A stretch of DNA of 64,000 nt from Desmodesmus armatus (taxonomy: Eukaryota; Chlorophyta; Chlorophyceae; Sphaeropleales; Scenedesmaceae), in NCBI GenBank assembly GCA_007449985.2, contig VIIQ02000133.1, forward strand, positions 62,001 to 126,000. Reading direction: 5' to 3'. A program made the position numbers and the translations under genes. The notes under the pieces were generated by a model, which had not been told where the DNA came from, ran no database searches, and was given only the letters and a program-made list of their open reading frames with translations. Below, one piece after another: positions 12,347 through 25,036 of the stretch (position 1 is its first letter; each line of letters starts with the position of its first letter).

Positions 12347-13662
12347 GCACCTCTGCAGCCAACTGAAGCAGCCAGCAGTGTGGATTGGTGTGTGCACACA
12401 GCACAGGACGCTGCAGCTGGTTGAGCCAAAGTCACAGGGTTGCCCCATGTGAAACAGCTACCGCCAACTGCTGCCCTGCTGTGCGCACACAACAACCTAC
12501 CCTGTTGGCTGCATCAAGACTGAGGTGGTGCCACTGCTGCTGCTAGTTGCTACTGCTGTGGCATGGTAAAGGCTCGCTGCGCTGAGTGAACACCACAAGC
12601 ACACCACAGGTCGGACTGTGGCGGGATGGTTGAGCCAAAGTTACAGGGTTGCCCCCATGAAACAGCTACCGCCAGCCCATGGCCTGGATGAAACACCCAA
12701 CGATCTGCCGCTGAGGCTGATAGTCCATGCCAGCTTCGACAGGGTCATTGGAAGGGCTTCACCCCCCTACCCTGAAGCCCGAGGGAGCTGGCCCCACAAC
12801 ACAGCCGCGAGAGCTGTGTGTGTGGGTAGTCTGGTGCGCCGGGGCCCGTGCGCTGTAAAAGCAGCACGGCATTAAGCAGCAGGCACCCCGCATGCACCGT
12901 GCAGAAGCACGGCTTCAACCGCAACCAGGAACACGGACTTGCTGCTGCTGCTAGGTGCTGTGGCTGTCATGCTGCCCTAACCTGCTGCTATCGCTGCTGC
13001 TGCTGCTAGGTGCTGCTGATGTTACATTATTGCTGCTGCTACTAGTTGCTGCTCAGCAACACTAGCACCTCTGCAGCCAACCGAAGCAGCCAGCAGTGTG
13101 GATTGGTGTGTGCACACGGCACAGGACGCTGCAGCTGGTTGAGCCAAAGTCACAGGGTTGCCCCATGTGAAACAGCTACCGCCAACTGCTGCCCTGCTGT
13201 GCGCACACAACAACCTACCCTGTTGGCTGCATCAAGACTGAGGTGGTGCCACTGCTGCTGCTAGTTGCTACTGCTGTGGCATGGTAAAGGCTCGCTGCGC
13301 TGAGTGAACACCACAAGCACACCACAGGTCGGACTGTGGCGGGATGGTTGAGCCAAAGTTACAGGGTTGCCCCCATGAAACAGCTACCGCCAGCCCATGG
13401 CCTGGATGAGACACCCAACGATCTGCCGCTGAGGCTGATAGTCCATGCCAGCTTCGACAGGGTCATTGGAAGGGCTTCACCCCCCTACCCTGAAGCCCGA
13501 GGGAGCTGGCCCCACAACACAGCCGCGAGAGCTGTGTGTGTGGGTAGTCTGGTGCGCCGGGGGCCGTGCGCTGTAAAAGCAGCACGGCATTAAGCAGCAG
13601 GCACCCCGCATGCACCGTGCAGAAGCACGGCTTCAACCGCAACCAGGAACACGGACTTGCTG
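12347..13662. repeat. Direct duplication of a 598-bp unit (12347-12944 and 13065-13662)
   Basis: Two copies start with GCACCTCTGCAGCC and end after CACGGACTTGCTG, offset by exactly 718 bases with no internal indel. I count about four substitutions in 598 bases, so the event is recent. A 120-base CTG-rich spacer separates them. Each copy carries an 85-codon plus-strand open frame (12618-12875 and 13336-13593). The two frames differ by two substitutions, both synonymous, but two sites cannot prove selection. Confidence 0.9.
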
Positions 13663-15884
13663 AAGATGTGAGCTGGGGCTGGGCTAAACTGGGTGCTATG
13701 AACTACATTATGGTAAGTGAAAACTGAGAGATGCTCGATAAAACATGGGAACTGGTCTGGAGACTTTATCGTGTCGAAGAAGGTGCTGGCCTGTCACATA
13801 ACACTCACTCCAACGGTCACACAAGCGCCATCGAGGACACACACACATTTGCTCCAACCCATCAAGCAAGCTTAGTTTTGCTGTTGTTGTCGCGCGCTCA
13901 GCCTGCATATGCAGGCTGCCAACCAGCAGTATCCACTATTCGAGGCCATTTCAACACATTTTTCAGCCCTCAAGTGCTTTGCTTGTTTTTCTGTTTGTCA
14001 TCATTCTGCCGGGGGAGGGTTGAGGCGGGCGGCAGGGGGGCAGCCCATGGGGTGCCAGGCACCAGGAGGTCAGAGCTACAAGCTTGTACACACTTGGGCC
14101 CCTCGCCATCCATGGTGCTGCTGCTGCTGCTGCTGCTGTTGTCCCACTCGTAGTCACAAGGGCATTAGGATCGCAGCATGGGCGGGCTGTGGCAGGCAGA
14201 CACAATGAAGCACTATGTCAGCCACAGGAACAAGCAATGTGTAGTTTAGGAGTCTGGGAGAGGGGATGTTGGTATACTCCGCTGCTGCAACCGCCCAGCA
14301 ATACCCAGACGTGTCAACAGAAACGAGAGGGTGACAGGGTGTCAGCTGAAGTTGCCAGTGACGGTTCCCCTGCTGGGGTTGCCCTGCCTAACCTCTCAAT
14401 GCATTGTCTGTCAGGCTGTACATCAACCAGCCATACAATCGATGTTATTTTTGTTCACAATTAATGTTACACCTGTAGCTGTGAAGCTCAAGAGCTCAAG
14501 CCAGCCATTGACTAATATCACAGTCTGTGAGTCACAGAGATGGCGATGGAGAACAAGCTAGAGGGAAGTACATGCATGTCTGTACTGCCTAACCCACTGC
14601 TGATCCATTACTGTGCAAGGCTGGTTGCGCGGTGAGAGGCTGCACAGCACAGCACAGCATAACACAAAGACCTGCACAGCCACCACAGCAGCCACCCACA
14701 AACAGGGCAGGTAAGCGGCGTAGCTGTGGTGGGGCGTGGTGATTCTATGCATACTGACATTGGTTTGCGCTAGGAGTGAGGTGTGTAGCTTTGGGAGATA
14801 GATGACACGAGGCTGCCAATAGCCTGTGCTTGTCCACCAGCACAATCATCAATGATCAGGCTGTGCCCAAGCTGATTTAAATTGGATGGAGTGGTGGGGC
14901 CTGTCAAAAACCCCTCATCATGGATGCTGGTGCTGCTGCTGCTGCTGGTGGTGGTGCGACCCAGATTGTTCTGGCCAACTGTGTGGTGCAGGAAGTTTCT
15001 GCTCGACTGGCAGGTGCTCTGCTGCACCACTGCTGCACGTGGGCATCATCTGCTGTGCTTCAGCTGGACAGCATGGACTGTTGCAGCCCAAAGGCTGGGG
15101 TGGCAGCACTACTGTGCAGCCAATGCCTGACCCCTGTGTCCACCTTCTGCTGATTCACAGCAGCAGCAGCACGGTTCTGCACACTCCCCATGGCCTCCAG
15201 TGGTTCTGCTGCTGCCGGTGTGGTGCAAAAGATCATGCCGTGACGGCCATACAGATCTGCCTGCTACTTCAGAAACTTGCTGTGATCCAGACCCGTGTTG
15301 ATGGCACAGGGCTGGCCATCAGGAAGGACACAGACATGACATGCCAAGACTGTTACAACCACGGTTGTGCTCGTATGTTTGGCAGCAGGGCCGTGCTGAA
15401 TGTGTTGTCGGGATTGCAAGTTGAGACTTAGGTGCTTTTGTTGCTGATGTCCAGTCATTGGGCATTGATCAACCAGCTGCTGGCCTCTCACCACAAGCTG
15501 CAGCTGCAGGCATGCCTGCCAGCCTGGCAGGCACGCTGTGACGTGGCATGCCTGCCATTGACACTGCCATTGGTGCATTGGCGCAGCTACAGCAGGAATT
15601 CAGGATGTCAACCAAAAAGTGTACGCTTGTACTCAGGGTACACCAGTACTACACCATGACTGATTATGACTCAACTTGTGCAGTTGCACAGCTGTCCAAG
15701 ACAGGTTGTCCTCGCAACCGCATCATATAGAGTCTTCACCTGCTGTAGTTGCATCCTGTTTTACGGAAGTTGCGGGGATATCAGACCTTGCGCACCAATC
15801 CGGAACACAGTCACCCGAGCATGAGATCGTTCGCTGGGAGCATCGCAACTCACTTGTAGTGACGTGTAGCTATTCAAAGTCGTG
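13663..15884. other. Intergenic region upstream of the Na+/H+ antiporter
   Basis: The longest frame, 14886-15431, is Cys/Leu-rich, lies over CTG repeats and shows no family signature. I see nothing here I would call a gene. The antiporter promoter and 5' UTR should lie in the last several hundred bases. Confidence 0.45.
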
Positions 15885-18800
15885 ATGGAAGAGTCTCATG
15901 GCGAAGGGGGCCACACATCCCCCACTGAGGCTGCACTGTTTGTCATAACATGTGAGCTGCAGCTGCTGTTGTGCCCAGCCAGCCTGCTGCACATTGCAAG
16001 CGCACTGCTGAACGGCTTCTGAAAGCACTGCACCGGAGGATGCCTTCAAAATGGCATGTGTTGCATCTGTCTTGTGGCTGGTGGCAGAAGGAAGTAACCC
16101 TACCTCAGCAACAGCAGCTGCCAAATGTCACAATGGCGTAGGTGAAAGGGAGTGCGGTGGCCAGCGACCTGCAGCTTACTTGGTATGCTCTGCAGCCGCC
16201 TAGTTCAGGGCGCCAGGCTGGCGCCAGACGTGACCATACCTCCTGACACAACCCTTCTGCCAATGCACTAATGTGCTTCAATTGTGCAGGCATCCTGATT
16301 GGGGTCAGCGCACAGTTTTTTCTCAAGAAGGTCAAGGTGCCCTACACAGCGCTGTTGCTGGTAAGCCGCAGGGAGTCATATGAGAGCCTGCAAGGCTGGG
16401 TGGACGGCCCTTGTGTCGTGTTGTACAAACCTGTTGCTTAAACAGGTTGCACCATGCAGACAGCTTGTAACCACTGAGCATGGAAGCTCATGGGGCATGT
16501 GCCAATCATACCAAGCAGCACAGCCCTGCTCGAGTGAGTGACGATGCCTGTCCCCTGTGTGCCCTGTGTCACCTGTGTCCTGCAGGTGTTTGGGCTGTGC
16601 ATAGGGCTCCTGCAGGCAGCAGCACCCAAAACTGCAGCGTTCACAGCCACACTGCAGCTATGGATGGTGAGTCAACTGGCAGGGGACTGAGACGCCTGAC
16701 AGCATTGCGCATGTACGAGGGCACCACAGCACACCCAACACCTATAGCCTAGTAATATGGTATACTGCAGCACTTGCCAACGCAGCAGCTGCAGCACCTG
16801 CCATCCTTACCAGTGCACGGCTGGTGTGCTGCGGCAGCACTCTGCACCAGTCAACAGATTGCAGCAGTGCTTTGACAGCAGGCTTGTCTACATAGCAGCG
16901 ATGAGTTTGTGGGCCAGAACGACGATAGCGTCAGCATGGCAGCCAGACCAAAGGCCGGATGGAGCAGACGGCAAGTAATGACAGCACCAGTCACCAGCTG
17001 TCCTTATGTCACAAGCCAGCTTGGACGTGTGGCTGCCCACTGCAGTGCAGCAGGAGCACCACGAGCGCCATTATGATGATTGTGCCCCTACAGCTTGTAT
17101 TCCAGCCAGGCACCAAGATTGGAATCCCAGCACGTGGAATGCAGCACCCCTAGCTTGCATCAGCTCTACAGTCAGCAGATGGGCTGTGCGTTTGATGCAT
17201 GTCAACCTGTGCTACTGTCCTGTGATATCGTACAAACTGAACCTACGTGCCTGATCGTCTTTGTCGTGCTGTGTGTTGCTCTCATGCTGTGCCGTGCTGT
17301 GTTGCCCTGCTGCAGTCCATCGACCCCCACCTGCTGCTGCTCATATTCCTGCCCACTATCGGCTTCTCAGCAGCACTCGGCCAGGAGCCTCACCTGCTGC
17401 GCAGAAACTGGGGCCAGGTGGAGGGACAGGGGAGGGGTGGGGCAGGGGGACGCAAGGGTGCGGGGGCGGGGGGGGGGGGCAGGGAGGGGGGGGGCAGGTG
17501 GGAGGGACAGGGGAGCGGCAGGGGGGGGGGGGGAGGGGGGGGGGGGCGTGCAGGTGGGGGGGGGGGGGGAGGGGGAGGGGTAGGAGAGGCGTGGGGGGGG
17601 GGCGCACGTGGGAGGGCCAGGGAGGCGTGGGGGGTGGGGGGGGGGGTGGGGGGGGGGGGGGGGCTGGGGCTGGTTGGCTGAAGCAGTGGACAAGTTCCTG
17701 GTCGGGATGTGAAGGGAGCTGATCGGAATGATGAAGCCATAACGGGGGGGGGGGGGGTGTAATGCTGAGGCGCTGCAGCTGTTTGATTGTGCTTCTGGGT
17801 TGAACAGACCTCAAGTCGGTGGCGACCAGCCGCTCCAGCAAGCAGCAACGCAAGCAACACATCTGGTCCCAAAACAAGCGATATGCCGCTGCCTTGTCAT
17901 TTTGTGTGTCACCTGCAGATCATGATCCTGGCATGGCCTGGTGTGGTTGTGACCTTCATTCTGATCGGTGTGTGTGGGCGCTACTTCTTCCCCTATGGCT
18001 GGACTTGGCCTCAGGCACTACTGTTTGGTGCCATGCTGAGTGCCACTGACCCAGTAGCAGTGGTCGCTGTGTTGCACGAGGTGGGTGCTGGCTTGGGTTT
18101 GGGTTTGGGTTCAGGGGCTGCAGGGCTGGCCAGCACAGCGCATCATGGGCGGGGTTGGTGCCTTGGCTTTTGCCCCTAAACTTGAAGCCTTAGGGCGCGA
18201 TCGGGGCCCTACTTCTTCCCCTATGGCTGGACCTGGCCTCAGGCACTGCTGTTTGGTGCCATGCTGAGTGCCACTGACCCAGTAGCAGTGGTCGCTGTGT
18301 TACACAAGGTACGTGCTGGCTTGGGGGTTTTGGGTTTAGGGGCTGCAGGGCTGGCCAGCACAGCGCATTATGGGCGGGGTTCAGGTCTAGGGTTTTTACC
18401 CCCCGAACCCTGAATTTTGAACCCTGAGGCGCCGATCGCCAAGGGGGGGGGGTGAGTGATGGTTGGTGGGATATGTGCTGTGGCCTGGGCAGCAGCATGC
18501 ATCTGTTCCTCAATGGCGTTGAGAACAAGTAGGGTGTTGTTTTTTGGGGGGGGGGTGTTACAAAGGGATACGTACGTTCACCGCTGGGCCGGTATTCCTC
18601 TGCACTGCCTGTGCTGCACACTATTCTATCTGCTGTGGTGGCGACTTGCTGCAGGTCGGTGCGGATGAGAAGCTGTCAAGTGTGATAGATGGGGAGTCCC
18701 TGGTCAACGATGGGTCAGCACTGGTCATCTTCCTGGTGTTGCAGCAGATCGTGCAGGGCGTACAACTGACCGTGGGACAGGTAGGTGGGCTGCTCTTGCC

Positions 18801-21800
18801 GCTGTAGGTGGGCTGCTCTTGCCGCTTCCAGCTACTGTCTTTTTCTGCTTTTCACGTGATCGCATGGGAGTGCAGGTGCTGGTGCAGCGTCCTTTTCTAT
18901 GTGTGAGAAACGCAGAGAACAACAGCAGTGGCAACAGCTGTGCTCCGTCATGCAATTGGCAGCACTTGAGGAGCCACGCGCAGCCAATTTGAACAGTGAG
19001 TGCCTGACTGTACTTATGTGTCTGTGCAATGCTGTGCTGTGTTGTGTCTGGCTGTCGTCGGGGCATGATGCTGGCTTGATGCCTGCTGCAGATTGTCGTC
19101 TCCTTTGTGCAGCTTGCCCTTGTGGGTGCTGCACTGGGTTTAGGGTTTGGCCTCGTCACATCCTTCTGGCTGGCCAACATATGGAACGACCCAGGTGGGG
19201 CGCGGTGTGTGCACACACGGTGCACGCTTCTGCGACAAACATGTAGCTTTGAGCGACTGTGACTGCGGGTACCAACCGCACCCGTGGTGGCAACCAGTGT
19301 GGGGGTAAACTTGTTTGCAACCTGCTGGTGTTGTGGCTGGTTGGTGGCAGTGCAGCCAGCCAGGTTCCAGTAATGCTGAAGTGCTGGCTTGACAGTTTGT
19401 GGTGGCACGTGCTTGTTTCTGCTGCATCTAAGATGATCTGCAGGCAAATACACAGGCTGCCATGCCGCGGCCCAGTACAACGCTCACGCACGGAGGCAAT
19501 GTCGCAACAAGACTGTGTGTGTGCGTGTGTTTCTTTCCTCCCGCCATGCCTTTGCTGTGTGCTTTCAGGGCTCGAGATTGTGCTGACCCTTGGTGCCGCG
19601 TACGGGGCTTACTTTGTGGCTGAGGATTTAGCTGGAGCATCAGGGCTGCTGGCTGTGGTGGTCATGGGGTTCAGCATGAGCCTGCTAGGTGAGCACTAAA
19701 GCCTAGTGGCGTTGTAATTGCGACAGCTGTTCAGGCCGGGGAAGGGGAGGTGGCTTACCGCACAATGTACTTGTCAAGGAGCGTGCGCCGCATCGACCCG
19801 TCGCGTACACGGAATGAAAGCCATGTTGTCTTTCAACCCCTCTGTGCATGGACCCAATGTGATTTTCTAGGGAGGAAGTGGGATGCTCGGGTGTAGCCTT
19901 CCCATGCTGCGCTGTGTAAAGTCTGAGCGGGTGTGTTCTGTTCCCGGTATCCAGTAGCAACAGGCTATCGCGCCCAGGGCAGGCATCCGCACAACACACC
20001 ATGCGAGGGCACATCCAGTGTTTGTGGACATTGACAGGGAACACACCAAGAACTAGCATGGACGGCACGCTGCTGTGTTCAGGTGGCCGGCACATCACCA
20101 ACCGCATCAAGGTTGAGATGCACGCCTTCTGGAACGTTCTCGAGTGGCTGGCCAACACCATCCTGTTTGTGTGGGTGGGCATCGCCCTTGGCTTTGTGCT
20201 GCTGGCGCCAGCCGATCCGGCACTCAGGCCTGCAGGGATAACCTTTGCCCACCACCTCAGTCCAGCTGACGCGGGGTATTGCGTTGTCCTCTACTTGTGG
20301 CTCCTGGTGAGGGGAGGGGAGGGGGTTTGCACTCTATTGCAGGAGCAGTGTGCTAGACAACAACAGCTGTGATGACAGCTGGTTCTTTGTTATGATTGCA
20401 GCATGTGAAAGAAGCATATAAAGGTGACCAGGTTTTAATCCGGTTTTAACCGGGGTCATCTGAAGGATTTTGGCCTGGAACCCCTTGAACAAGAAAGACT
20501 ATAACTTTGGCTGTACTGGGCCAATTGGGTTCAGATTTTGACCACAGGTCAACATGACAGTGGGGCTTCACGCAGGCAAAGCCATCTGCAGTCCCGCAGA
20601 GCCTATCCAGCCGGGCTGGACGCCTGCAGGTTCATCCACGTCACCTGATGAGTGTATGTGCCTGGTGTGTGTTGTAGGTTGCTCGCGGCATCACCGTGTT
20701 CCTGTTCTACCCACTGCTGTCCACTGGGCGTATCGGGTACCGCATGACCTGGCAGACAGCGCTGTTCATGATATGGGCTGGACTCAGGGGAGCGGTGAGT
20801 GGTCCTGGCCTTGTTGTGTGAGCACTAAGCTTTCACCACTGCTTGAACAGCATGCTTGAACGGTGCATGGGGCAATCCGTGGGATGAGTGAGGGGCACCA
20901 TCAGTGGTGAGCTTATCTGCCAAAAATTGAGTGGTGCATCTGCAAAGCGAGTTTGCGGGAGACTGTTTGAAGCATGGGGTGAGGTGGATACTAGTGCAGG
21001 ACTGTTCGTCTTGCCCCTCGCAAACATGCCTGCTCAGCTTGCCGGCCTCTTCCAAGGATCTCTGCGGCTGCTGGCTGCTGGCAAACACGCTATGACATGC
21101 GCACTGCTGCTGCATGCTGGCGCTTTGACCGCGTCTTTTTGGGGGCGGTGTTGGGTTTTTGGGTTTTCTTGGGGTTTTTTTTGGGGTTTTGGCGGCCGTG
21201 TCTGGCTAGCTGTGTGGTCCGCTTGCAACGACCCTGCCTGCTGCTGTTGTGAATGATTGTGGCTGTTGGCACGTGGGTGTGGGGATGTCTCTGTTCATAC
21301 TGTTGGACCCCCTCATCGAAAGTGAAAGTGTCTGCCTTCCTGTGGTTTTGCTTGCAATGACTCTGCCTGCTGTTGTTGTGCCCGTGGCTGCCGGCAGGTG
21401 GGTGTGGCGATGTCTCTATTCATCCTATTGGACCCCCTCATCGAAAGTGACGAATTCAAGGCCCACTGTGTGTTCTTCATGGCCATCATGGCCTTCTGCA
21501 CAGTGCTGATCAACGGCACTACGGCTAAGTATGTGTTGGAGGGGTTGGGCTTGCTGAAGATGACACCACAGCAGCTTGATGTGCTGCAGTATGTACTGAA
21601 GGTACGGCGGTACATTGCTGGATGGTAGGTTGGATGGTGGGGTTTTGGGGAGGGGTTGAAGCTTGTGCATGCTGTAGCTCGTGCTGGGTAGCGGCATCTC
21701 CTCCCTCATGCTTTGATCGTGCCACAATCTCCTCCCTCATGCTTTGATCGTGCCGCAATCTCCTCCCTCATGCTTTGATCGTGCCACAATCTCCTCCCTC

Positions 21801-24800
21801 ATGCTTTGATTGTGCCACAATCTCCTCCCTCATGCTTTGATCGTGCCACAATCTCCTTCCTCATGCTTTGATCGTGCCACAATCTCCTCCCTCATGCTTT
21901 GATCGTGCCACAATCTCCTCCCTCATGCTTTGATCGTGCCACAATCTCCTTCCTCATGCTTTGATCGTGCCACAATCTCCTCCCTCATGCTTTGATCGTG
22001 CCACAATCTCCTCCCTCATGCTTTGATCGTGCCACAATCTCCTCCCTCATGCTTTGATCGTGCCACAATCTCCTCCCTCATGCTTTGATCGTGCCACAAT
22101 CTCCTCCCTCATGCTTTGATCTTGCCACGATCTCCTCCCTCATGCTTTGATCTTGCCACGATCTCCTCCCTCATGCTTTGATCTTGCCACGATCTGTACG
22201 TCCGCAAGGTATGGTGGTACATCGCTGGATGGTACACCGGGTAGTGAGGGTGATGATTATGGGTGTTTGCACACGTGGTGATGAGGAGGCTGGCGCAGTG
22301 CTGGATGTCTTGTGCGAAGGATCACCATCATCTCAGAACAACAAAGCAGCTTACATGTCTGAACATTACGTGTACCCATGTGCTGACTGCTGTATGCGCC
22401 ATGCAGGAAGTTGACGGCATTGCAGATTCCACCCTGGCTGGGTCCCACCCGGATGATGTCCTGGGAGCACCTGACTCCTCGCTGGTGAAACGCTGGAGTG
22501 CGGTGGGTGCAGCTGGCAGCCTGTCACCAGCACACCACAGGACACTGAAGAGACTCAAGGCAATGCACTCAGGAGGTCACCCTGGATCCGCCGGTGTGTG
22601 TTTGTGTGAAAGTCATGTCAGCTGCATCTGATTGCATGCAGCTTGTGCTGGCATCGTTACTACTGGGTGCTGCAGTGAAATGTCTTTTTGCTTGGTTTGA
22701 CTTGCTTGTTCGCTTAACTTGCGAAGCAACAGTGCCAGGGCTTTTCTTCGCTGGGGGGTACCCCCCCAGAGTCAGCATCGCGGCCTACATGCAGCTGGCG
22801 GCGCGGCTGGGTGAGGGCTATTTTGCATCATGTCTCCACCATATGGCTGATTTGGTACATGCCTTGCCTGCAGGTTCCGCCAAGACTGATGCCATTGTGC
22901 AGAAGGCACTACAGAACCAACCCAGGGACCGCAAGCTGGCCGAATTCAGGGCCAGACTGCTGCATGTGGTCAAAGCATCCTATGGTGAGGGAAACGGTTG
23001 CGTCTGCGGTACTACTCCAAGACTGTATTTAACTTGACTGCGGGCTAGTCGTGACCAAGAGCATCACTGCACCTGCCTGTCCCCGCCTGTGAAGCAAGGG
23101 GATCACATGCCCTTGAAGCACCTGGGTTTGATGTGGTTGACAATCCAACAGGGAGGCACCGGGCATGAGAGCGCACACTTTGACGTCAAGTTGTGACACA
23201 CTGCCCTGTTCAATGCTGACTGTACTGTTGTGCAGGTGATATGTACCAGCACTTCGAGATCACCACCCCCGGCATCAGGCTTCTGCAAGAGGCCACAGAC
23301 AAAGCCCTAGATGCTGCCACAGGCACTGCAGCAACCGGCAGCAACAGCAAAAACCAGAACAGCCGCAAACAGCAGCACAGCAGGTCCCCTGCAGGCGCTT
23401 CGGTTGCAGAGTCGGGTGGGGGTGTGCCTCAGGGTGGGCTCACAGATTGGAAAGAGGTTCGGCAGCAGCTGGAGGCACGTGGGTGGAGTGGATGGACGGG
23501 AGACTTGGCAGGCAGGCTGGGTATGGACACCATCGCAGAGAAGATGTCACAGAGAGAGGTGCGGTCAACGTGGCTGCTGTCTGCTTGGGATAGTAGACTG
23601 CTTTGTGGAATTGGAGACGGCAGCAACTCCGAGTGTAAAAGACAGCGCTGCATGTTGAATGCCTGGTTGCTGTGTGGTTGAAGCTGGCTGGCTGAGAATG
23701 CACAGTGGCTGGCCGCAGGCGGCAGATCAGTGAGTAGACAACCACTGCAGAAGAGGGTTGCAACAATGGAGCTTGTATGCAGCGTAGCTTTTTGGAAGTG
23801 CTATCGATTTACATTGATTTGTTGCCACTGTGTGCTTCGTATGCTCCTGCAGGTGGCCAGCAAGCTGCAGCTGGTGTCGTCCTTTGTCGCAGCGCACAGC
23901 ATCGGACAGCAGGTGTTTGATACGCACTTCGCAGAACCAACAGACGCCAACAACAACGGCCACACGTCACAAAATGCTCCAGCTAGGCATCAAGCACATG
24001 AAGGACTCTCCTCTGGGGACGCAGGCGATGCGGGCGTTGAGCAGCAAGTGCTCCGGGAGAGCCGTGCCGAGGCGGATGCTGCGCTGCAGTATGCACATGA
24101 CGTGAGTGACAATGTGTGCTTCATTTTGGGACAGGGTAGGTTATGGCGGTGCGGCCTGTTTGCACGCTGTAGCAGCCGCGGTGGGGTTGCACTTGTCAAG
24201 AGTGACCTGACCTCACCAGTGTCAGTTGGTCATTCACTGACAATCAATGGTGAACATGTGGTGTGTATGGTGTCGGCAGACATGGTGGACCCCTCTGCAG
24301 GTCACAGAACATGCCGCGATCTTTGCCGTGCTACTAACACTGTCAAACATGCACGTATACGCAGGTCCTGTTGCCGCAGCACCCTGGGTTGGGCCGCCTG
24401 CTGATGTCGCGCCACGTGGCTATCCAGGTGCTGGAACGACAGGCAGACTTCCTCAACAGCATCGAGGATGCAGGTCTGTGACAAGCACTTACCAGTAGCC
24501 TATCAGTCTACCAGACGGTCTGTGTTGTCTGTGTACTTTGTGTATAACTGCTTGCGCACTTCCGTCTGCGGCCTTCTCCCGTCTCCCTGTGTACGGCGCA
24601 AATGGCACTTGTCATGTGAGAGGGTGTTGGCTGTGCAGAAGCTGCTGTTTACCCCTGGCTGTCCTTATCCTGCGCATGCATCCAGCACAATACTGTTTTT
24701 GCTTGTGCTTGTTGGTGTGCAGGCCTGGTGCGCGCAGAGGAGACACATGGTGTGCAGCACAAGGCCGCTGTTCAGCTTGAGCGGCTGCAGCACCAGCGTG

Positions 24801-25036
24801 CCTGGAATATCATAAACCTGGAACACTGCGAGGCATCAAAGGCAGCAGCTGCAGGCCCTTCAGCAAAGGCAGTCAGCAGCACTGGCTGTACAAGCGCAGA
24901 TACTGACAAGCAGTTCCAAACCGCTGAGGGTTCTGCTGGGGCACCGGGCCTGATAAGGGTCAGAAGCAGGAGCAGCAAGGGGGGCCTGGGGAGGGTTCGG
25001 GGAAGAGAGAGCAGCAGCCTCAGGGGGGCTTGCTGA
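15885..25036 (+). CDS. SOS1/NHX8-like plasma-membrane Na+/H+ antiporter, 18 exons
   Basis: Exons: 15885-15951, 16290-16360, 16586-16666, 17316-17417, 17919-18080, 18655-18780, 19092-19194, 19569-19688, 20083-20306, 20678-20794, 21398-21601, 22407-22593, 22772-22810, 22874-22984, 23236-23558, 23853-24101, 24365-24473 and 24723-25036. They give 902 aa in phase. The CPA1 transporter core fills about residues 15-460: SIDPHLLLLIFLP, the SATDPVAVVAVLHE ion-site helix, GESLVNDGSALVIF and AGLRGAVGVAMSL. The soluble tail keeps SOS1-like helical segments (VASKLQLVSSFVAAH, LMSRHVAIQVLE) but is shorter than the ~1150-aa plant protein. I see no cyclic-nucleotide-binding domain. The role, Na+ efflux against H+ entry, follows from the family. 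The 67-base first exon was chosen because its split codon matches exon 2. Confidence 0.88.
17418..17676 (+). repeat. G-tract-rich block at the start of antiporter intron 4
   Basis: About 260 bases are mostly G, in runs of 5 to 17 separated by A, C or T-containing spacers; a further poly-G run lies near 17743-17757. The pattern predicts G-quadruplexes in the non-template strand and nascent RNA. It also makes long proline-rich minus-strand frames that are artefacts. Confidence 0.9.
17982..18308 (+). repeat. Duplicated 3' part of antiporter exon 5
   Basis: Exon bases 17982-18080 recur at 18210-18308 without indels and with four substitutions in the last 81 bases. Three are synonymous; the fourth changes the final Glu to Lys. 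Both copies end in a usable donor (GTGGGT or GTACGT), and the following intron stretch is copied too. The segment encodes the ion-binding helix SATDPVAVVAVLH. The only nearby acceptor before copy 2 (TTAG ending at about 18193) would put it out of frame with exon 4. Confidence 0.9.
21273..21450 (+). repeat. Duplicated 5' part of antiporter exon 11; upstream copy lacks the acceptor
   Basis: The start of exon 11 (21398 onward) has a copy about 125 bases upstream at 21273-21325, with matching intron sequence before it. The real acceptor reads GGCAG; the copy reads GGCAC, so it cannot be spliced at that place. Confidence 0.85.
21698..22195. repeat. 31-bp minisatellite, about 16 units, in antiporter intron 11
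   Basis: The unit has a CTCCTCCCTCATGC core followed by TTTGATCGTGCCACAAT. Units are nearly identical; the last few carry a shared variant (CTTGCCACGAT). Sequence matching the end of exon 11 plus its donor (GGTACATYGCTGGATGG) flanks the array on both sides (about 21601-21630 and 22208-22235). The array may therefore have grown inside an exon-edge duplication. Confidence 0.93.

Noticed and set aside
14886..15431. 181-codon plus-strand frame, Cys/Leu-rich
   Set aside because: Composition follows CTG/TGC repeats; no family signature and no splice-consistent neighbours.
17356..17877. Three overlapping minus-strand proline-rich frames of 108-173 codons
   Set aside because: They are the complement of the G-tract block in antiporter intron 4; the composition is explained by the repeat and there is no conserved motif.
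21698..22195. Regular 31-bp repeats considered as a CRISPR array
   Set aside because: Units abut directly with no unique spacers and lie in a nuclear intron; this is a minisatellite.
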